Source of the DNA: Aurantiacibacter sp. D1-12
GTDB taxonomy: Bacteria > Pseudomonadota > Alphaproteobacteria > Sphingomonadales > Sphingomonadaceae
NCBI RefSeq assembly: GCF_028858515.1
Contig: NZ_JAPJZJ010000002.1
Location: 186,001 to 250,000 of the forward strand
DNA: 64,000 nucleotides
Reading direction: 5' to 3'
The translations under genes were made by a program, and so were the position numbers. Of this stretch, positions 54,773 to 63,396 are shown piece after piece. The notes beneath the pieces were generated by a model. The model ran no database searches and was not told where the DNA came from. It saw only the letters and a program-made list of their open reading frames with translations. Each line of letters opens with the position of its first letter. The stretch's first letter is position 1.

Positions 54773-55090
54773 TTATTCAACCGACTCCGGTTCCGCCGCG
54801 GGCTCGGGTTCAGCGGGCTCTTGCGCGACAGGTTCCGGGTCCGGGTCCCCTGCGGCAGCCTGATCGGCATCCTCAGAGGAAGCCTCGCCGTCTTCTCCAG
54901 GCTCAGGCGCGGCGAGCGGTGCCTGGGACTGCAACTCGTCGAGCGGGATCATGCCATCGCTGATCGAGCCTTCGAGCACTTCGCCGCTTGCCTCGCGGTT
55001 CTCGTCACCTTCCACAGGTGCAGGATCGTCTCCGCATGCGGCCAGCGCCAGAACGACAGGTGCGGCCAGAATGGCGAATGATTTTCTCAT
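54773..55090 (-). CDS. Small acidic lipoprotein
   Basis: A 105-residue lipoprotein precursor. The lipobox LAAC has Cys19 as the lipidated residue. The mature part is strongly acidic and Pro/Glu/Ala-rich ([17 protein letters not shown]), probably disordered. Function unknown. It overlaps the lipB stop by 4 bases (ATGA) and is therefore co-translated with it. Confidence 0.82.
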   Translation of the reverse strand: MRKSFAILAAPVVLALAACGDDPAPVEGDENREASGEVLEGSISDGMIPLDELQSQAPLAAPEPGEDGEASSEDADQAAAGDPDPEPVAQEPAEPEPAAEPESVE

Positions 55091-55770
55091 GCTTCCTCGG
55101 TCTCCTGCTTCTCCAGCGCGGCGAGGAATTGTCCGGCGCGCTCCAGCAAGGCTTCATCCCACTGCTCGGGCGTAACCGCAAGACCAAGATCGGCAAGGCT
55201 GGTGACGCCGAATTCAGCAATACCGCAGGGCACAATGCCGGAGAAGTGCGACAGATCAGGCGAAATGTTCACGGCAAAACCGTGCATCGTCACCCAGCGC
55301 CGCACACGAACGCCGATAGCACCGATCTTGGCCTCGGCCCCGTCCTTGCCTTTGGTCCAGATGCCCACGCGGTCACACACGGACCACGCCTCTACCCCGA
55401 AATCGCCGAGCGTTGCGATCACCCAGTCTTCCATCGCATGGACGAAGTTGCGCACATCTCGATTGCGCCGTGCCAGATCGAGCAGGACATAGGTCACCCG
55501 CTGCCCCGGGCCATGGTAGGTGTAGCGACCACCCCGGCCCGTTTCGACCACCTCGAACCGCGGATCGACGAGTTCGGCCACATCCGCGCTGGTGCCTCCG
55601 GTGTAGACTGGCGGGTGCTCCAGCATCCATACCAGCTCGCTCGCCTGGCCCTTGCCAATCGCGGTGTTGCGCTGCTCCTGCTCCTCCATCGCCGCGCGAT
55701 AAGGCGTCTGCCCGGCAGAGCGGCGCCACTCGATATCTTGCGGCAAATGGGTGGGAATAGTGTCGGTCAT
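55087..55770 (-). CDS. lipB: Octanoyl-[acyl-carrier-protein]:protein transferase LipB
   Basis: A 227-residue enzyme that transfers octanoate from ACP to lipoyl domains, the first step of endogenous lipoylation. Motifs are [22 protein letters not shown], the Lys in KIGAIGVR and the catalytic Cys in [10 protein letters not shown] 55770 is chosen; its Shine-Dalgarno is poor. lipA is not in the window. It is head-to-head with the multi-TM protein gene at 55843. Confidence 0.95.
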   Translation of the reverse strand: MTDTIPTHLPQDIEWRRSAGQTPYRAAMEEQEQRNTAIGKGQASELVWMLEHPPVYTGGTSADVAELVDPRFEVVETGRGGRYTYHGPGQRVTYVLLDLARRNRDVRNFVHAMEDWVIATLGDFGVEAWSVCDRVGIWTKGKDGAEAKIGAIGVRVRRWVTMHGFAVNISPDLSHFSGIVPCGIAEFGVTSLADLGLAVTPEQWDEALLERAGQFLAALEKQETEEA

Positions 55771-55842
55771 GATCAAGCAAGTGTTGCGTGGCGATGCTTG
55801 CGCGGCTTATCAAGCCTCGACTTACGAAATTTAGGGGTCAGC

Positions 55843-56676
55843 ATGAATACCAAGCTGGATATGGGGCAAGCGTGGAACCAGGCCGTGGCGATGCTTTCGG
55901 CGAACAAGAACGTGATTGCCGTGGTCGCAGGGGTATTTTTCTTCCTGCCCAATCTGATCGCCACGCTGGTGATGCCGCAATCGACCGAGATCGAGGCGAT
56001 GATGGGTAGCGCCCCGGCCGACAATCCCGAAGCAATGCTGCAGATGATGGGCGAGCTTTACGCCGGCATCTGGTGGATATTTATCCCGCTGGCTCTTGTT
56101 CAGGCTGTGGGTGTACTCGGACTGCTCGCCTTGCTGACCGACAAATCGAGACCGACGGTGGGCGAAGCGCTGGGCTTCGGACTGAAGGGTCTGCCCACCT
56201 ACATCGGGGCGCAACTGCTCAGTGCGGTAATCCTGGCTGCCGTGTTCCTGCTACCGATCATGCTGGGGGCGCTGATCGCGCCGGCCGTGGCCGCACTGCT
56301 CGGTCTGGTTGCCTTTGTGGCGGTGATCTATGTGATGGTGAAGTTCTCGCTCTCATCGCCAGTCATCGCGATCGAGAAGCAGTTGAACCCCGTCACCGTG
56401 CTGCAACGATCCTGGCAGATTACCAAGGGCAATTCGCTGCGCCTGTTTGCCTTCTATCTGCTGTTGCTGCTCGTTCTCATCGTGATCAGTGCCATTTCCG
56501 GGATGGTGTTCTCGGTCTTCGCCATCATGGGCGATCAGGTTGGCCTGTTCGCTGGCGGCATCGGTGGGTCGCTGATCAACATGGTGACTGCATCTGTCAT
56601 GATGGCCGTACTGGCCGCCGTACACCGGCAATTGACCGGTAGCGCAGGCGACAATGTGGTGGAAACGTTCGAGTAG
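55843..56676 (+). CDS. Multi-pass membrane protein (GPDPase_memb-like)
   Basis: A 277-residue inner-membrane protein with about six to seven helices (NVIAVVAGVFFFLPNLIATLVM; IWWIFIPLALVQAVGVLGLLALL; further pairs at about 128-160, 160-180, 205-230 and 250-270). The pattern resembles the membrane domain associated with glycerophosphodiester phosphodiesterases, including the helix-flanking RSWQITKGNSLRLFAF motif. No catalytic domain is present. Start ATG 55843 has AGGGG 5 bases upstream. The function is unknown. Confidence 0.75.
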   Translation: MNTKLDMGQAWNQAVAMLSANKNVIAVVAGVFFFLPNLIATLVMPQSTEIEAMMGSAPADNPEAMLQMMGELYAGIWWIFIPLALVQAVGVLGLLALLTDKSRPTVGEALGFGLKGLPTYIGAQLLSAVILAAVFLLPIMLGALIAPAVAALLGLVAFVAVIYVMVKFSLSSPVIAIEKQLNPVTVLQRSWQITKGNSLRLFAFYLLLLLVLIVISAISGMVFSVFAIMGDQVGLFAGGIGGSLINMVTASVMMAVLAAVHRQLTGSAGDNVVETFE

Positions 56677-56677
56677 C

Positions 56678-57328
56678 CTAAGCCTGCGTTTCGTCTGCTG
56701 AGGCCGCATCCTTCCAGCCCCAGGCGAGGATGCAGGGCGGAATGTTGCGCCAGACAAAACCCGTTTCAACGCGCGGGAAGTGCTTGGCGGTGAGATCCCG
56801 CGCCGCGCCCTTGAACTGGTAGGTTAGGAATGCGCCGCCTTCGCGGATCACGCGATACGTGGCGGCAGTTATATTCTCCCCCACCCCATCGGGCAGAGTG
56901 GAGAACGGCAGGCCGGAAATCACATAGTCGGCCTTTTCGTGGCCGATCGATTTGACGATCTCTTCCACATTCTCGGCAGAGCCGAGCACTGCGTGGAAGC
57001 GGCTATCGCCGAAAGTCTTACGCAAATAGTCGATGAACAGCGGGTTGGTATCGATCACCAGCAACTCCCCGCCGCGCGGCAGTCGATCAAGGATATGCGG
57101 GCAGAAGGTGCCAACGCCCGGTCCGTATTCGACGAACAGCTTGCAATCGCTCCAATCGAGCGGATCGAGCATGGCATTGATCGTGGTTCGCGATGACGGG
57201 ATGACCGACCCGACCATGCGCGGGTGTTCCAGAAAACCGCGGAAGAACACGCCCGCCGGGCCGAGAACTCGCTTGAGACGCGCTTTGAGGCTCAATCGTC
57301 GCGATTGTGCCAGATCATTGCTTTTCAT
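56678..57328 (-). CDS. Class I SAM-dependent methyltransferase, PmtA-like
   Basis: A 216-residue methyltransferase. The SAM motif is EYGPGVGTF, with further blocks LLVIDTNPLFIDYL, DYVISGLPFSTLP and FLTYQF. The sequence resembles alphaproteobacterial phospholipid N-methyltransferases (PmtA) and ribosomal methyltransferases of the KsgA fold, in which the SGLP motif substitutes the NPPY. The substrate is inferred only. It converges head-to-tail with the arsC gene, which lies 103 bases upstream on the same strand. Confidence 0.82.
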   Translation of the reverse strand: MKSNDLAQSRRLSLKARLKRVLGPAGVFFRGFLEHPRMVGSVIPSSRTTINAMLDPLDWSDCKLFVEYGPGVGTFCPHILDRLPRGGELLVIDTNPLFIDYLRKTFGDSRFHAVLGSAENVEEIVKSIGHEKADYVISGLPFSTLPDGVGENITAATYRVIREGGAFLTYQFKGAARDLTAKHFPRVETGFVWRNIPPCILAWGWKDAASADETQA

Positions 57329-57430
57329 ACGTTTTGCCCAAACCCCGCAGCATTTTACAGAGGCCTCGCATCCGTAGCCCGGGAATGCAAGGTCGTTGGT
57401 CGATTATCGGAAACGGCTGGTGGACAGACT

Positions 57431-57772
57431 TCAGAGAATCTCTTCAACCGTTTCCTTGGGCCGGCAGAGCCGCACGCCCTTGTCGGTTTCCACTAGAGGC
57501 CGCTCGATCAGAATGGGGTCTGCGGCCATCGCATCAAGTACGGTATCGGCGTCCGCCTCTGTCAGTCCGCGTTCTTTGGCATCGGTCCCGCGAATGCGCA
57601 GAGCTGCAGCAGGGTCAAGCCCGGCATCCTTATAGAGCTGCGCGAGCTTTTCCCGGCTTGGCGGGTTCTTGAGATATTCCACCACAGTCACATCGACACC
57701 GCGCTCCTGCAGGATCGCCAGCGTGTTGCGCGAAGTGCCGCATTTGGGATTGTGCCAGATGGTCGCTTTCAT
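57431..57772 (-). CDS. arsC: Glutaredoxin-dependent arsenate reductase ArsC
   Basis: A 113-residue thioredoxin-fold reductase. The N-terminal NPKCGTSRNT loop holds the nucleophilic Cys, and RPLVETDKGVRLCRP carries the arsenate-binding Arg region. The ATG at 57772 has AGGAG 9 bases upstream. It reduces arsenate to arsenite using glutathione and glutaredoxin. No arsR or arsB is adjacent, so it may be housekeeping. It diverges from the TonB receptor gene. Confidence 0.93.
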   Translation of the reverse strand: MKATIWHNPKCGTSRNTLAILQERGVDVTVVEYLKNPPSREKLAQLYKDAGLDPAAALRIRGTDAKERGLTEADADTVLDAMAADPILIERPLVETDKGVRLCRPKETVEEIL

Positions 57773-57862
57773 GGGTGCGTGCTCCTGTATTCGGCAAAAA
57801 GTGTCGCTGTGGCGACTAGCGCGCAAAGAAAATACGGCCAAGTGCAGATTTACTGTTGCCAC

Positions 57863-57881
57863 TGATAATCATTCTCAATAA
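57863..57881 (+). promoter_or_regulatory. Fur box
   Basis: TGATAATCATTCTCAATAA fits the Fur consensus GATAATGATAATCATTATC in the GATAATCATT-type core and sits just upstream of the siderophore receptor. Iron-bound Fur would block its promoter. The divergent arsC may also be affected. Confidence 0.8.
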
Positions 57882-57941
57882 AGCTTCTTGCAAGTCACTC
57901 GCAATAGCGATTGGCGCGTTTTGATTCGTAGGAGAATTCCC

Positions 57942-60149
57942 ATCCGTTACACCGCCGCCCTGCTCGCAAGTGCTGCTATTTCCATCCCTGCCGCAGCGCA
58001 GGATAATAGCGCTATGCTGCCTATGACCGATGCAGCTGGAGAAGCCGGCTCCGACACAGTTCCGGAGTATATGGGCGATCCCATCATCGTCGAGGGTGAG
58101 GTTCTTTACAGCGACCAGGTCAACGCCCTGCGCACTCCCACCCCCATTATCGACGTGCCGCAAAGTCTTTCGATCATCACCAATGAGGAAATCGAGGCGC
58201 GCGGCTTCACCACCATCGGGCAGCTGGTCGATTACACGCCAGGCGTCAGCAATTCGCAAGGCGAAGGCCACCGCGATGCGATCGTCTTCCGCGGCGTACG
58301 CTCGACTGCAGACTTCTTCATCGATGGTGTGCGCGATGATGTGCAGTACTATCGCAGCCTCTACAATCTGGAGCAGGTGGAGATCCTGCGCGGCCCCAAC
58401 GCGCTGCTGTTCGGTCGCGGCGGCGCGGGCGGTATTCTCAACCGCGTCACCAAGAAGGGCGAGCTTGGAGAGACATTCGCCGGCGGCCAGGTTGCACTCG
58501 ACACATTTGGTGCATTCAGCGCGCAAGCGGATCTGAATTTCGCCGTTGCGGATAACGCCGCATTCCGCGTGAACGCCTCTTTCGAAGAGCTCAACAACCA
58601 CCGCGACTTCTACGACGGCACACGCATCGGCATCAATCCGACCGCGCGTGTCCAGCTTGGTGATAACACCGTGCTCGACCTGTCTTACGAATTTGCCGAC
58701 CACGAACGTTTCATTGACCGCGGCATCGTGACCGGCGCCGACGGACGCCCTGTTGAAGCTTTCGAGGATGTGGTTTTCGGCGACCCTGATCTGAACTTCA
58801 CCACGCTTGAAGCCCATATCCTGCGCGCCAACCTGCAGCACCAGTTTGGCGACAATCTGAAGGGCGTTTTCAGCGCATTCTATGGCGATTACGACAAGCT
58901 CTATTCGAACTTCTACGCCTCGGGTTACAATCCGCTGACGGCACCCGACCGTGTCACGCTGGACGGCTATGTTGACACTACACAGCGGCAGAACCTGATC
59001 CTGTCAGGCAACCTTATCGGAGAAATCGACACCGGATCATTGCACCACACGGTAATTTTCGGTGGTGAGTACATCCACACATCATCCGACCAGGATCGCT
59101 TCAATGCGTTCTGGGACACGACGTCCGACGACAACGAAATTTTTGCCATCGCGCGGCCGCTGATGTTGGTAAACGGTACTGGCATAGGCTTTTCGACCGA
59201 TCCCGCTGGCGTGACCACGACCAACGATTTCACCGCAGACCTCAACGACGATACGCGCGCCACGCTCGATGTCTTCTCGCTCTACATCCAGGACGAGATC
59301 GAAGTGACTGACTGGCTGCACCTGATCGTGGGCGCGCGCTATGACAGTTTCGATATCGAAGTGAACAATGTGGTGGCGAACGAGGTGCGCACGCGTAGGG
59401 ACGAGGAGCTTTCCCCGCGTGGCGGCGTGATCATCAAGCCGATGGAGAATATTTCCATCTACGCCAGTTATTCGCAGACCTTCCTGCCGCGTTCGGGCGA
59501 GCAGTTCGCCAATATCAATGGTAATGCCAATGCTCTGGCGCCTGACACTTTCACCAACCTTGAAGCAGGCGTGAAGTGGGACTTCATGAGCGGTCTCAGC
59601 CTGACAGCCGCGGTGTTCGATATCGAGCAGAGCTCGCCGCAGCCCAACGACAACGACCCGACCACGCTCGACGTGATCGATTCCAACATCCGGGGTTTCG
59701 AGCTGCAATTGCGCGGTGAAGTGACAGAAGGCTGGTTCATTTCGGCAGGCTACAGCTACCTGGACGGAGCTCAGGTCGATGCCTTTGGCAACGAAGGCCT
59801 GCGTCCGCGCGAGCTGCCCGAAAGCACTTTCTCGATCTGGAACCAGGTATCTGTCACCGATCGCTTCGGCTTTGGCATCGGCCTAACGCATCAGGGCGAC
59901 AGCTTCATCACCAACGGCAACGTCACCTACACCGGCACGAATGGTGACACCGTGACCGTGCGCCCGACGCTTCCTGCCTATACCCGCGTCGATGCATCAG
60001 CCTATTTCAACGTCAGCGATGGCTGGCGCTTGCAGGTGAATGTCGAAAACCTGACCGACACGCTCTACTTCCCGACATCGCACAGCACGCATCAGGCGAG
60101 CGTTGGCGCGCCAATCAACGCACGCTTCGCGATTACAGGAAGGTTCTGA
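57942..60149 (+). CDS. TonB-dependent siderophore receptor
   Basis: A 735-residue outer-membrane receptor. The signal peptide IRYTAALLASAAISIPAAAQ is followed by a plug domain from about 60 (IDVPQSLSIITNEEI, FRGVRSTADFFIDGVRDD, LRGPNALLFGRGGAGGILN-type NPXX region) and a 22-strand barrel that ends ...RFAITGRF with the terminal Phe. It imports ferric siderophores with TonB-ExbBD energy. The start is unusual: AGGAG (57930-57934) is followed 7 bases later by ATC at 57942. The frame is open upstream to TTG 57888, but that lies at the end of the Fur box. Confidence 0.92.
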   Translation: MRYTAALLASAAISIPAAAQDNSAMLPMTDAAGEAGSDTVPEYMGDPIIVEGEVLYSDQVNALRTPTPIIDVPQSLSIITNEEIEARGFTTIGQLVDYTPGVSNSQGEGHRDAIVFRGVRSTADFFIDGVRDDVQYYRSLYNLEQVEILRGPNALLFGRGGAGGILNRVTKKGELGETFAGGQVALDTFGAFSAQADLNFAVADNAAFRVNASFEELNNHRDFYDGTRIGINPTARVQLGDNTVLDLSYEFADHERFIDRGIVTGADGRPVEAFEDVVFGDPDLNFTTLEAHILRANLQHQFGDNLKGVFSAFYGDYDKLYSNFYASGYNPLTAPDRVTLDGYVDTTQRQNLILSGNLIGEIDTGSLHHTVIFGGEYIHTSSDQDRFNAFWDTTSDDNEIFAIARPLMLVNGTGIGFSTDPAGVTTTNDFTADLNDDTRATLDVFSLYIQDEIEVTDWLHLIVGARYDSFDIEVNNVVANEVRTRRDEELSPRGGVIIKPMENISIYASYSQTFLPRSGEQFANINGNANALAPDTFTNLEAGVKWDFMSGLSLTAAVFDIEQSSPQPNDNDPTTLDVIDSNIRGFELQLRGEVTEGWFISAGYSYLDGAQVDAFGNEGLRPRELPESTFSIWNQVSVTDRFGFGIGLTHQGDSFITNGNVTYTGTNGDTVTVRPTLPAYTRVDASAYFNVSDGWRLQVNVENLTDTLYFPTSHSTHQASVGAPINARFAITGRF

Positions 60150-60168
60150 TCCCCCAGGGGCCGGCGAT

Positions 60169-60741
60169 CTACTCTTCGGCCCCGCCGCTCTCGGCCTCCG
60201 CTTCCCCACCGGCGGACATGGCAGGGACGGCACGCGCCGCGTCTGCAGGGTCGATCCCCGGTGCAGGCGCGGCGCTAATCGTTTCGCGGCGACGGGTAAC
60301 ACGGCCTGCCCTTTGCACAGCAGCGATCAGCCGCGGATAGACGCCGCACCGGCACAGGTTGGGGATGGCTTCGCGAATATCTTCTTCGCTGGGATCGGGG
60401 TTGCGCCGGATGAGCGAGGCGGCGGCGATTGCAATTCCCGGCGTGCAGAAACCGCACTGGATCGCCTGCTCTGCCACCAGCGCCTGCTGCACCGGATGCG
60501 AACGATCGCGGCTCAGGCCTTCTATGGTGGTGATGTAGCGGCCTTCTGCCTCTGCAATAGTCACCAGACAGCTACGCAGCGCTTCGCCGTCCACCAGCAC
60601 CATGCAGGCACCGCAATCACCGACACCGCAGCCGTATTTCGTGCCGGCCAGATTGGCGGCATCGCGCAGTGCCCAGAGAAGCGGCGTCTCAGGGTCCATA
60701 TCGAAGCTGACCGGCCTGTCATTGACAGTCATCGCGGGCAT
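60169..60741 (-). CDS. Orphan [2Fe-2S] ferredoxin subunit of xanthine-oxidase family
   Basis: A 190-residue protein like the alpha subunit of isoquinoline 1-oxidoreductase (IorA) and CoxS. The plant-type [2Fe-2S] site is YGCGVGDCGACMVL with a further Cys (LRSC). The second [2Fe-2S] site is QCGFCTPG and NLCRCGVYPR. Both sites appear complete. The catalytic molybdenum subunit that normally follows is absent on either side: the neighbours are a TonB receptor and a MATE transporter. The C-terminus has a low-complexity Ala/Glu tail. Start ATG 60741 with weak AAGG. Confidence 0.85.
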   Translation of the reverse strand: MPAMTVNDRPVSFDMDPETPLLWALRDAANLAGTKYGCGVGDCGACMVLVDGEALRSCLVTIAEAEGRYITTIEGLSRDRSHPVQQALVAEQAIQCGFCTPGIAIAAASLIRRNPDPSEEDIREAIPNLCRCGVYPRLIAAVQRAGRVTRRRETISAAPAPGIDPADAARAVPAMSAGGEAEAESGGAEE

Positions 60742-60922
60742 CTTGGCATCGCCTTTCGTTGTTGGAGCCAAATACTCCCTGCTTTCACCTATCTTGCGAA
60801 GGCGCGGTCCAATGTCGAGTAGGTGACAATGCTCTTCACCCGATTTGCCGCATGGTTGATCGGTGACACACAGCTGCTAGTGCCGCAGGGTGGCTATTCC
60901 CGCCACGTCCCCAAGGAATTCC
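60742..60922. promoter_or_regulatory. Divergent promoter region, [2Fe-2S] gene / MATE gene
   Basis: A 181-base gap between head-to-head genes. No confident promoter or regulator site was found by eye. Confidence 0.35.
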
Positions 60923-62290
60923 ATGGCCGACGCTCCCGACAACGCCAAGGCAAAGCTGGCAAGAGGCTCCATAGCCGGGCACCTGGTGAGTCAGACCACA
61001 CCAGCGATCATTGGCGTGGCAGCGATCATGTCTGTAGGCGTGATCGATGCCTATTTCGTCGGCCAGCTGGGCGGGCCGGAACTTGCCGCGATCAGCTTTA
61101 TCTTTCCTGTCACCACGGCGCTCTCCAGTCTCGGTGTGGGCGTGATGGTCGGCATCAACTCGGTCGTGGCCCGCGCGCTGGGTGAAGGCGATGATGAACG
61201 TGCCCATGCCCGCGCCAATGTCGGTATCGTGCTTGGCGTGGTTGCGGGCATTCTCATCGGCCTAACCCTGTTTGCGCTTCGCCAGCCGCTCTTTGCATTG
61301 ATGCAGGCGGACGAGGCGATCCTGCCACTGATCGACGAGTACATGGCACCGTTCGCACTCGGCTTTCCGCTGATGATCGCGATGATGGCAATGAATGGGG
61401 TCTTGCGCGGTCAAGGCGCCGCCAAGAGCAACACGCTTGTCCTGATCGTTTATTCCATCGGCAACTGGGTGCTCGATCCCATTTTGATTACCGGCGCGTT
61501 CGGCTTTGCCGGATACGGCGTTGCGGGAGCAGCATATGCGACGCTGGGCGGTTGGGTGATCGCCATCATGACCGCCTTCTACCTGCTCGGGAAACACCAT
61601 CTGCCGTTCGACCTTGCAGCAACGCGCAATTGCGACTGGAAAACACAGCTTGGCGCGATTTCACGTGTTGCCGGCCCTGCGGCCTTTACCAATTCGATCA
61701 ATCCGGCAGGTCTTGCTGTGCTGACTTCACTTTTGGCTATCGAGGGCCAGGCGGCCGTTGCAGGCTTTGGCGCGGGCGGGCGCCTGCAGGGCCTCGCCGT
61801 GGTGCCATTGCTCGCGCTGTCCGGATCGATAGGCTCAATAGTAGGCCAGAACTGGGGCGCGAAGCAGTTTGACCGGGCGCGCCTGGCGCTGGTGCAGGCG
61901 GGCGCATTCTGCCTGGCATACGGTCTTGGTGCGGCGCTGATCCTGTTTGCTGCGCGGGGATGGTTTGCAGAACTCTTCAGCGAAGAGCCGCAAGTCCTCG
62001 ACGCGACGGTCAACTATCTTGCGATATCGGTATGGGGCTATGCCGGATTCGGTGTGCTGATCGTGGTCAACGGTGCCCTGAATGCCATTGACAAGGCCTC
62101 CAACGCACTCGCCCTTTCACTCACGCGCGTGCTGCTGGTGATGATCCCGATAGCGTGGCTGGCGCGCGCTGCCCTGGGCACAGAGGCGATCTATTATGCC
62201 GAACTCGCCGCCAACATGCTGGGCGGCCTGATCGCTGCAGCGCTGGCATGGTGGGTCTTGTGGAAGAACCCGCCCAAGCAAAGCGCCTAG
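60923..62290 (+). CDS. MATE family efflux transporter
   Basis: A 455-residue inner-membrane exporter with 12 helices in two MatE repeats (ISFIFPVTTALSSLGVGVMVGINSVVARALGEGD and the second-half counterpart LALSGSIGSIVGQNWGAKQFD). It exchanges cationic drugs or metabolites for H+ or Na+; the substrate is unknown. ATG 60923 follows AAGGA by 5 bases. Its stop overlaps the stop of phyR tail-to-tail by 4 bases. No terminator separates the two. Confidence 0.92.
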   Translation: MADAPDNAKAKLARGSIAGHLVSQTTPAIIGVAAIMSVGVIDAYFVGQLGGPELAAISFIFPVTTALSSLGVGVMVGINSVVARALGEGDDERAHARANVGIVLGVVAGILIGLTLFALRQPLFALMQADEAILPLIDEYMAPFALGFPLMIAMMAMNGVLRGQGAAKSNTLVLIVYSIGNWVLDPILITGAFGFAGYGVAGAAYATLGGWVIAIMTAFYLLGKHHLPFDLAATRNCDWKTQLGAISRVAGPAAFTNSINPAGLAVLTSLLAIEGQAAVAGFGAGGRLQGLAVVPLLALSGSIGSIVGQNWGAKQFDRARLALVQAGAFCLAYGLGAALILFAARGWFAELFSEEPQVLDATVNYLAISVWGYAGFGVLIVVNGALNAIDKASNALALSLTRVLLVMIPIAWLARAALGTEAIYYAELAANMLGGLIAAALAWWVLWKNPPKQSA

Positions 62291-63081
62291 TCCAGAGGGC
62301 GGCTCGAGCCGAAGAACAGCGCCTGACTAATCGCTGCGCGGACAGTGTTTTCCTGAAACGGCTTGGTGATGAGATAGGTCGGCTCCGGCCGGTCCCCTGT
62401 CAGCAAACGCTCTGGATAAGCCGTGATGAAAATCACCGGCACGCTGGTGATCTCAAGAACGTCATCCACTGCATCGAGGCCTGAAGAACCATCGGCCAGC
62501 TGAATATCGGCGAGCACCAGTCCCGGCTTGTTGCCAGCAACCACTTCCTGCGCTTGCGTACGGGTGGCTGCAGTGCCGCAAATGTCGTGACCCAGCGATT
62601 TGACGAGGTCTTCAAGCTGCATCGAAATCAGCGGCTCATCCTCGATGATCAGCACGCTTGTTGCGGTTTCGCGCTCGATCTCGCCAATGGCTTCGCGCAC
62701 CAGCGCCTCTACATCGGCTTCATCGATGTCCATGATGGTGGCCGCCTGGGCATTGCTGAAATCTTCGACCGTCGTGAGCAGAAGCGCCTGACGGTTGAGC
62801 GGGGTGATCCGCTTCAGCTGGCTCTGTGCGGCCTCTTCATGCGCGCTGCCGACGCTCTTGCGCTGCCCTACCTCAAGATAGGCGCTGGCCCAGAGCTTGC
62901 TGAAAGCACGGTACAGCGGGACACGGCCTTCCCGAAGCGTTGCGGCCAGGGCTTCATCAGCGATCGCCGCTTCGAGCGTCGCCTGAACAAACGTATCTCC
63001 GGTCTTCTGAGATCCGGTGAGTGCGCGCGCGTAGCGACGCAGGAATGGAAGGTGTGCGGCGACTTCAGCCCCAATCGACAT
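62287..63081 (-). CDS. phyR: General stress response anti-anti-sigma regulator PhyR
   Basis: A 264-residue protein with an N-terminal sigma-factor-like domain (about 5-135; FSKLWASAYLEVG, LTTVEDFSNAQAATIMDID) and a C-terminal receiver domain (about 142-258) with phosphorylatable Asp192, Thr220 and Lys240. On phosphorylation PhyR titrates the anti-sigma NepR and frees EcfG. The usual neighbours nepR and ecfG are not within the window on either side. An EcfG-type promoter lies upstream at 63125-63150, suggesting positive feedback. The start is ATG 63081. Confidence 0.95.
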   Translation of the reverse strand: MSIGAEVAAHLPFLRRYARALTGSQKTGDTFVQATLEAAIADEALAATLREGRVPLYRAFSKLWASAYLEVGQRKSVGSAHEEAAQSQLKRITPLNRQALLLTTVEDFSNAQAATIMDIDEADVEALVREAIGEIERETATSVLIIEDEPLISMQLEDLVKSLGHDICGTAATRTQAQEVVAGNKPGLVLADIQLADGSSGLDAVDDVLEITSVPVIFITAYPERLLTGDRPEPTYLITKPFQENTVRAAISQALFFGSSRPLD

Positions 63082-63124
63082 ATGATCCCTTTCCGGTAAC
63101 TGGTCCGGCTTGATAACGGACTTT

Positions 63125-63150
63125 GAACGCCCGGTTCTTCATGCGGTTCC
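63125..63150 (-). promoter_or_regulatory. EcfG-type promoter of phyR
   Basis: On the minus strand -35 GGAAC (63150-63146), 16-base spacer, -10 CGTTC (63129-63125). It matches the general stress response consensus GGAAC-N16/17-CGTT. The predicted start is about 63118. Confidence 0.8.
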
Positions 63151-63236
63151 ACGCACCAAGCAAACCTTTCCACCGCTGGCAACAGCCATATTTTTCCTGC
63201 CCATACAAAACATTGCAAATTTTTTTGCATCTGACG

Positions 63237-63262
63237 GGAACAGTTTTTTTGGCGGGGCATTC
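63237..63262 (+). promoter_or_regulatory. EcfG-like promoter of the candidate sRNA
   Basis: -35 GGAAC (63237-63241), 16-base spacer, -10 CATTC (63258-63262). It differs from the phyR promoter by one base in the -10 box. Transcription would start at about 63268, where the first sRNA stem begins. Confidence 0.55.
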
Positions 63263-63267
63263 TGCTT

Positions 63268-63358
63268 GTATCACCGCCAAGACCCCCCTCCCGTCCAAGC
63301 GGCGGTGATACGATCCCGAAAGGCCCCCACTCACCCCGAGTGGGGGCCTTTTACTTTT
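63268..63358 (+). ncRNA. Candidate stress-regulated small RNA with C-rich loop
   Basis: No protein-coding gene is apparent here, but the structure is strong. An 11-bp perfect stem, GTATCACCGCC (63268-63278) with GGCGGTGATAC (63301-63311), is extended by flanking pairs. It closes a 22-nt loop containing CCCCCCTCCC (63283-63292), complementary to Shine-Dalgarno sequences. Then comes a short linker and an intrinsic terminator. The predicted RNA is about 90 nt and follows an EcfG-like promoter. C-rich anti-SD loops are typical of trans-acting alphaproteobacterial sRNAs. Confidence 0.65.
63320..63358 (+). terminator. Rho-independent terminator (sRNA 3' end)
   Basis: A 13-bp perfect stem (AAGGCCCCCACTC at 63320-63332 and GAGTGGGGGCCTT at 63338-63350) with a 5-nt loop, followed by TTACTTTT. 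The T tract is on the plus strand, so it terminates plus-strand transcription even though both flanking genes are on the minus strand. Confidence 0.9.
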
Positions 63359-63396
63359 AGCGGACAAAACTTGCGGGATCTGTGCAGGGAGGAATT

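Noticed and set aside
63082-63396. nepR or ecfG hidden in the gap between phyR and the response regulator
   Set aside because: I looked at all frames for NepR-like helices and sigma regions; none is long or similar enough, and the space is taken by promoters and the sRNA.
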